Positions 60,063 through 64,000 of a stretch of 64,000 bases of DNA are shown here, piece by piece (within the stretch, counting starts at the first letter, position 1; every line of letters begins with the position of its first letter). The stretch spans positions 558,001 through 622,000 of the forward strand of contig CAWBYD010000006.1 of NCBI GenBank assembly GCA_963792915.1, in the 5' to 3' direction. The notes beneath the pieces were generated by a model. The model had not been told where the DNA came from and searched no databases. It was given only the letters and a program-made list of their open reading frames with translations. Origin of the DNA: Solirubrobacter sp963792915 (lineage in GTDB: Bacteria > Actinomycetota > Thermoleophilia > Solirubrobacterales > Solirubrobacteraceae). A program made the position numbers and the translations under genes.

Positions 60063-60527
60063 ATGGACGGCTGTGTGATCATCGGCTACGACGGCACGGA
60101 CGAGGCCAAGCGCGCCGTCGACTTCGCCGCGCGCACGTTGCAGATCACGTCCGCCGTCGTCGTCTACGTCTGGTCCGACGGACCCGCCGTGACCGCGGTG
60201 GGGCCCGTGGGCACCGTCCCGGTGGTGCTGCCCCAGCAGCAGCAGGAGATCGAAGACGCCGCGCGCGCGGTCGCCGCCGGCGGCGCCGCCCGCGCCCGGG
60301 CCGTGGGGCTCGACGCGGCCGCGGCTGTGCGCTACGGCGTGGGCAGCAGCGACGTCGCGCGAGTGCTGCACGACGTCGCCGACGAGTACGCCGCCGAATT
60401 GATCGTGGTCGGGCGGCGGCCCAGTTCGCTGCTGGAAAACGCGCTCCGCGGCAGCGTCTCCGGGGCGGCGCTGCGCCACGAGCGCCAGCCGGTGCTGGTC
60501 GTGCCGGGCGGGATCAGCGGGCGCTGA
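60063..60527 (+). CDS. Universal stress protein family (UspA)
   Basis: A 154-residue single-domain USP. CVIIGYDGTDEAKRAVDFA gives the conserved Asp after strand 1. ELIVVGRRPSSLLENALRGSVSGAALRH, then QPVLVVP, fits the G-2X-G-9X-GS ATP-binding pattern with Arg-Arg in place of the usual second Gly. Members respond to starvation, hypoxia and redox stress. It diverges from the GH15 gene. Whether it still binds ATP is uncertain. Confidence 0.88.
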   Translation: MDGCVIIGYDGTDEAKRAVDFAARTLQITSAVVVYVWSDGPAVTAVGPVGTVPVVLPQQQQEIEDAARAVAAGGAARARAVGLDAAAAVRYGVGSSDVARVLHDVADEYAAELIVVGRRPSSLLENALRGSVSGAALRHERQPVLVVPGGISGR

Positions 60528-60661
60528 CCCGGGTACGCGTGCGCCTACGCCCGGTCCAGCAGCGCCAGGCGCGCGTCCACTCGGCTCAGAGCGAACGTGG
60601 GTTCGTCCGTGCGATCGCGGTGCGGTCCGGCCGCGTTCACGCGCCGGGGGAGTGACGAGGC

Positions 60662-61318
60662 ATGCCGCCTGACTGGCTCACGATCGTCGCCTGGATCGCC
60701 CTCGCGCTGGCGCTGGCGACCTCAGCGGCGATCGTCGTCGACATGTGCATTCGCGGCAACCGCCCGCGGATGTCGATCATGGCGGGTGTCTGGCCCGTAA
60801 CGGCGTTGTACGCCGGGCCACTGGCGTGGCTGGCCTACGCGCGCTGGGGACGGTCCAACGCCGCCAACTACGGCGAAGCCGTCTCGGTGGGGATCGCCGT
60901 AAGTCACTGCGGGGCCGGCTGCACGCTCGGTGACATCGCGGGCGCGTGGCTGGTCTTCGCGTTCGGATGGGAACTGCTCGGGCTGGCGCTGCCCGCGGAG
61001 TATCTCGTGGATTTCCTGCTCGCGTTCGCGCTGGGCATCGTCTTCCAGTACTTCTCGATCGCCCCCATGCGCGGCTTGGCCGTGGGCGAGGGGATCGCGG
61101 CGGCGGTGAAAGCCGATGCGTTGTCACTCCTCGCGTTCGAGGTCGGCTTGTTCGGCTGGATGGCTGTGATGCAGCTGGTGCTGTTTCCGGCACCGCACCT
61201 CGCACCCGATCACGCCGCCTACTGGTTGCTGATGCAGATCGGCATGATCGTGGGGTTCGCGACCGCGTATCCGGCGAACGTGTGGCTCGTCCGGCGCGGC
61301 GTGAAAGAGGCGATGTGA
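60662..61318 (+). CDS. DUF4396 membrane protein
   Basis: A 218-residue protein with about six hydrophobic helices. The diagnostic segment AVSHCGAGCTLGDIAGAW falls in the middle, as in DUF4396. Two cysteines in HCGAGC could bind a metal such as copper, a role suspected in some relatives but not shown. It starts 134 bp after the stress protein gene on the same strand. Membrane location is clear; the function is unknown. Confidence 0.82.
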   Translation: MPPDWLTIVAWIALALALATSAAIVVDMCIRGNRPRMSIMAGVWPVTALYAGPLAWLAYARWGRSNAANYGEAVSVGIAVSHCGAGCTLGDIAGAWLVFAFGWELLGLALPAEYLVDFLLAFALGIVFQYFSIAPMRGLAVGEGIAAAVKADALSLLAFEVGLFGWMAVMQLVLFPAPHLAPDHAAYWLLMQIGMIVGFATAYPANVWLVRRGVKEAM

Positions 61319-61411
61319 CGCCCGCGAACAGGCGGGCGCTCAGGCGATCGCAGCACGCACAGTCCCCCCGGGTGTTTGCGGCCGGAGTGCCCTACGGCGC
61401 CGGGATCGCGA

Positions 61412-61840
61412 TCATTCAGGCCGTGGCGCCACGCTGGCGGCCTGCAGTATCGCCCGCGCCCTGACCTGCCTGGCGACCGTCGGTGCGTCGTCTCCGCGGC
61501 TCTCGAGCGTGGGAGCCAGCGGGATGACCGTGCCGCGCACCGAGACGCGCAACCCGATCGTCTCGTGTGGGAGGCGTCCGTGAAGCGCGGGGACGACGAG
61601 CATCCGGCGGCCCTCCGGACCCGCGATCACGAAGGCCCCCGGAAACCCCGTGGGGTCCCGCGGTGGACGCGACTGCACGGTGCCGGTGACTTGGACCACC
61701 GCGTCCGAGTAGCGCGCCGGGTTCGCGGCCACGCGCTCGAACGCGGTCATCGGGCGACCCTGACCGCCGGCCAGCAGGACCACCGCGACGAGCGCGGCGA
61801 TCCCTAGAGCCGGCACCACTGCCGGGCGGAGGCGGAGCAC
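61412..61840 (-). CDS. Membrane-anchored OB-fold-like protein of unknown function
   Basis: A 142-residue protein from the GTG at 61840. One N-terminal transmembrane helix (AVVPALGIAALVAVVLLAGG) precedes a domain reading DAVVQVTGTVQSRP, AFVIAGPEGRRMLVVPAL and IGLRVSVRGTVIPL. These strands resemble the OB-fold of CcmE-like or DUF-type periplasmic proteins, without a haem-binding His motif. It begins 2 bp after the restored stop of the upstream frameshifted gene, so the two form an operon. Confidence 0.65.
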   Translation of the reverse strand: MLRLRPAVVPALGIAALVAVVLLAGGQGRPMTAFERVAANPARYSDAVVQVTGTVQSRPPRDPTGFPGAFVIAGPEGRRMLVVPALHGRLPHETIGLRVSVRGTVIPLAPTLESRGDDAPTVARQVRARAILQAASVAPRPE

Positions 61841-61842
61841 CT

Positions 61843-62080
61843 TCAGTGCTCAGGCCCGGCCTCGTAGAGGTCGTCGCCGAGGCGGCGGATTCCGTCCGGA
61901 GTTCACAGCGCGCTTCAGCGTCAGTTCAAAGGGGACGCTCCATGCGTCGGCGCCTGACGCCTCGCGCAACCCGCGGGTCGTCAGTACGCCGTGAGACAGA
62001 AGCACGTGACGCAAGCGGCGCTGACGCGCGTCAATGTGGGACCGGCTCACGTCCGGCTGGGGCTGGAATGCGATGCTCAT
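61843..62080 (-). pseudogene. Small winged-helix-like gene with a one-base frameshift
   Basis: From the ATG at 62080 the frame reads SHIDARQRRLRHVLLSHGVLT and VPFELTLKRAVNSGR, then degenerates to NPPPRRRPLRGRA. Dropping one A in the GGAATCC near 61890 restores GRIRRLGDDLYEAGPEH and a TGA at 61843-61845. That natural-looking end sits 2 bp before the next gene. Either the strain has a frameshift or the base is a sequencing error. Confidence 0.6.
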
Positions 62081-62306
62081 GTCCGGGACCTACCCGACAT
62101 GAGCGTCTCGGGGTGGGGACGGTAATCTGGCGGACGCGACCAGGACGGGCATCCACCATTCGCTGCGAGCCCGGCCGCCAGGCGGTCAGCCGTCGAACCG
62201 TCGACACAGGGAGCGCTCGTCTGAGCGGTACGGTCGGGACGTTCTGGCCCCGAACACGGAGATCTCCGGCGCTGCCCGACGCCTGATCGCGCGCCACATC
62301 GACTCG

Positions 62307-62588
62307 GTGGGGGTCCTCGATCTGCTCCTGGTCCTGCACGCGGATCCAGCGCGGGAATGGTCGAGGGGCGAGCTGTGCCGGCACTTGCGTTGTCCGGCGA
62401 AGTGGGCCGATCAGGAGCTGCTGCGGCTGCGCGACGCCGGCCTGGTCGCCGGCGCCTCGGGTCGCTTTCGCTTCTTACGCTCGTCGGCGGATGCGGCGGC
62501 GGTCGACGAGCTGGCCCGCGCGTGGAAGCGCGACCAACGACGGGTCACGCAATTGATCTTCGCCTCGATCGGTCAGTTCGCCGGCTGA
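62307..62588 (+). CDS. Small winged-helix protein, start uncertain
   Basis: A 93-residue protein from the GTG at 62307. VLDLLLVLHADPAREWSRGELCRHLRCPAKWADQELLRLRDAGLV is a clear winged-helix domain, with a basic helical tail. The protein-like pattern continues upstream in frame (RRLIARHIDSVGVLD) without an ATG, GTG or TTG, so the true start may be a rarer codon further up. Regulator of unknown target. The 226 bp before it hold no other gene. Confidence 0.6.
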   Translation: MGVLDLLLVLHADPAREWSRGELCRHLRCPAKWADQELLRLRDAGLVAGASGRFRFLRSSADAAAVDELARAWKRDQRRVTQLIFASIGQFAG

Positions 62589-62631
62589 CCGGCCGCGGCG
62601 CGCACCTGCCCCCGGGGGTAGTGCCGCCCGC

Positions 62632-63228
62632 ATGACTCGGACGCGGCTGCCCGGACGGGCGCAGGCAACGCTCGACGCCGTTCTCGCCGTGTGGGCGATC
62701 CTGTGGATCGCGGTCGGGATCGCGGTGGCGCACGAGGCGCGTGGGCTCGCAGAGTTGAGCGACACGGTCGGTCAGGTGGGACGCGCCACGACGACGGTGG
62801 GGGAGACGCTTCGCTCGCTGCCGCTGATCGGGGACCGGCTCGGCGGCGCCGGCGGCGACATCTCCGCCGCCGGGCGCACCGCGGTCGCGTCGGCGCGGAT
62901 CGCTCGGGAGAACGCGCGCTCGGTGGGCGCGCTGCTTGGCGTCTCGATCGCGCTGATCCCCAGTCTGCCGGTGGTGCTGCTCTATCTGCCGGGGCGGATC
63001 GCCGCCGCGCGCGAGCGGCGCGCGCTCGCCCAGGCGGTGGCTCGGGGTCGTGAGGCGTGGGTCGACGAGTTGCTGGCGCGGCGCGCGCTCGTGCACCTGC
63101 CCTACACGCGGCTGCGTCGCGTCAGTGAGGACCCGCTCGCCGACCTGGTGGCGGGCCGCCACGCGGCGCTCGCGCAGGCCGAACTCGATTGGTTCGGCGT
63201 GCGCGCCCGTCCTCCGGTTTCGCGATGA
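62632..63228 (+). CDS. Membrane protein of unknown function
   Basis: A 198-residue protein. The first hydrophobic helix is near residues 13-33 (LDAVLAVWAILWIAVGIAVA). A helical extracytoplasmic-looking loop (LSDTVGQVGRATTTVGETLRSLPLIG) follows, then a second helix near 103-123 (LLGVSIALIPSLPVVLLYLPG) and a basic cytoplasmic tail. It overlaps the MMPL transporter gene by 4 bp, which suggests it works with that transporter. No family recognised. Confidence 0.7.
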   Translation: MTRTRLPGRAQATLDAVLAVWAILWIAVGIAVAHEARGLAELSDTVGQVGRATTTVGETLRSLPLIGDRLGGAGGDISAAGRTAVASARIARENARSVGALLGVSIALIPSLPVVLLYLPGRIAAARERRALAQAVARGREAWVDELLARRALVHLPYTRLRRVSEDPLADLVAGRHAALAQAELDWFGVRARPPVSR

Positions 63229-64000
63229 CGTCAGCGCGGTTCGCGCGCGCCGTGGTGGCGCTGCGCTGGCCGATCGTGCTGGCGTGGATCGCGGCGGCGG
63301 CCCTGGCCACACTCGCGCTCCCGAGCATCGAGCAGTCCCAGAACGGCGCCCTGGGCGCGCTCGTGCCGGCTCACGCGGCCGCGCTGGATGCGGAGCTGCG
63401 GTCGAGCCGGCTGTTCGGATTCCCCGTTCTCAGTCGCACGATCGTCGTTCAGCGCGACGCGTCGGGACTCTCCGCCGCCGCGCAGGCCGGCACCGTCTCC
63501 CGGGCGGTCGCGCTCAACCGCAACCAGCTTCCGGAACTCGGACGCGTCGGCGGGGGGCTCCCGGTCCTCAATACGGTTTCGCTCCCGCCGTTCACCCGGG
63601 AACGGGGGACCACCGCGGTCACCTTCCTCTACTTCCAGCCAAGCGTTGGGTCCGGGGAGCGGCTCGATCTGGCGCATCGTGTGGCGGCTCGCGCTGCCGC
63701 GACCGAGCCGGGCAGCTTCACGGGGGTCACCGGAGCGATCGCCGCGCGCGAGGACCAGTCGCGGATCATCTCCGGGCACCTCCCGCTGGTCGAGCTGCTG
63801 ACCGTGCTGATCGTCATCGTGGCGGTGGGTCTGCACTACCGTGCCCCGCTGGCGCCGGCGATCACGGTCGCCGCGATCGCCGTGACCTACTTGCTCGCGG
63901 TCCGGCTCGTCGCCTGGGCGGGCGAGCGCTTCGGCGTGTCCGTGCCCGCCGAGGTGCAGCCGGTGATCGTGGTGTTGCTGTTCGGCGTATTGACCGACTA
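63225..64000 (+). CDS. MMPL family (RND-type) transporter, N-terminal part (3' cut by window edge)
   Basis: The frame from the ATG at 63225 is open to the last base (about 258 residues). MTSARFARAVVALRWPIVLAWIAAAA is the first membrane helix. A periplasmic domain with RTIVVQRDASG and RERGTTAVTFLYFQPS follows. Then come helices LVELLTVLIVIVAVGLHYRAPLAPAI and VQPVIVVLLFGVLTDY, the last holding the proton-relay DY of MMPL proteins. Family members export lipids or small molecules with proton exchange. It overlaps the preceding membrane protein gene by 4 bp. Confidence 0.85.
   Translation, partial: MTSARFARAVVALRWPIVLAWIAAAALATLALPSIEQSQNGALGALVPAHAAALDAELRSSRLFGFPVLSRTIVVQRDASGLSAAAQAGTVSRAVALNRNQLPELGRVGGGLPVLNTVSLPPFTRERGTTAVTFLYFQPSVGSGERLDLAHRVAARAAATEPGSFTGVTGAIAAREDQSRIISGHLPLVELLTVLIVIVAVGLHYRAPLAPAITVAAIAVTYLLAVRLVAWAGERFGVSVPAEVQPVIVVLLFGVLTD

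Overview
The window is 64 kb of very GC-rich bacterial chromosome with tight 4-bp ATGA/GTGA gene overlaps and many GTG starts. The gene set is that of a high-G+C actinobacterium: the radA-disA-carD-ispD-ispF cluster, ClpC, a SARP/BTAD-AAA regulator, a SigH-like sigma factor, GH15 and F420-type nitroreductase families. The Thermoleophilia/Solirubrobacterales branch is my best guess. There is no rRNA gene or other decisive marker here, so the lineage is inference.

Layout. 0-5.2 kb: end of a dihydrouridine synthase, then greA-lysS and clpC. 5.2-13.1 kb: small membrane protein, secreted penicillin-acylase-family hydrolase, PLP gamma-family enzyme, large SARP-AAA-TPR regulator. 13.2-18.4 kb: radA, disA, carD, ispD, a PHP phosphatase and ispF, linking DNA repair, c-di-AMP, RNA polymerase binding and the MEP isoprenoid pathway. 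18.4-22.4 kb: DUF1835 protein, short GNAT-like protein, LysR regulator, xylose isomerase, then about 600 bp of structured non-coding DNA with a good promoter and a strong hairpin (candidate small RNA). 22.4-25.05 kb: minus-strand lipid-type operon (SCP2-hydrolase fusion, acyltransferase, SRPBCC). 25.1-31.3 kb: cysS, an RlmB methyltransferase with a roughly 330-residue RGG-rich disordered N-terminus, a SigH-like sigma factor whose start codon lies in a perfect hairpin, a LOG protein, TetR and an FKBP lipoprotein.

31.3-42 kb is a nucleoside salvage and uptake island: divergent upp, then a CYTH-cytidine deaminase fusion, purine nucleoside phosphorylase, deoC, thymidine phosphorylase, an adenosine-deaminase-family gene and a BMP-type nucleoside ABC transporter (lipoprotein, double ATPase, two permeases). 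The transporter imports nucleosides, the deaminases convert cytidine and adenosine to uridine and inosine, the phosphorylases release bases and pentose phosphates, Upp recaptures uracil and DeoC feeds deoxyribose phosphate to glycolysis.

42-48.5 kb holds secreted and lipoproteins of unknown function, DUF4031, a GFA protein, and an HTH regulator next to a hemerythrin gene, grading into gene remnants. 48.5-55.1 kb is a mobile-DNA zone: two tRNA-like remnants and an IS21-family element whose istA is split by a 3.3-kb serine-recombinase element of the y4bABCD type. The ends of that insertion can be placed to within a 4-bp ambiguity because excision restores the IstA reading frame. 55.5-64 kb returns to host genes: secreted protein, nitroreductase-family protein, GH15 glycosidase, universal stress protein, DUF4396 membrane protein, several hypotheticals (one frameshifted) and the start of an MMPL transporter cut by the window end.
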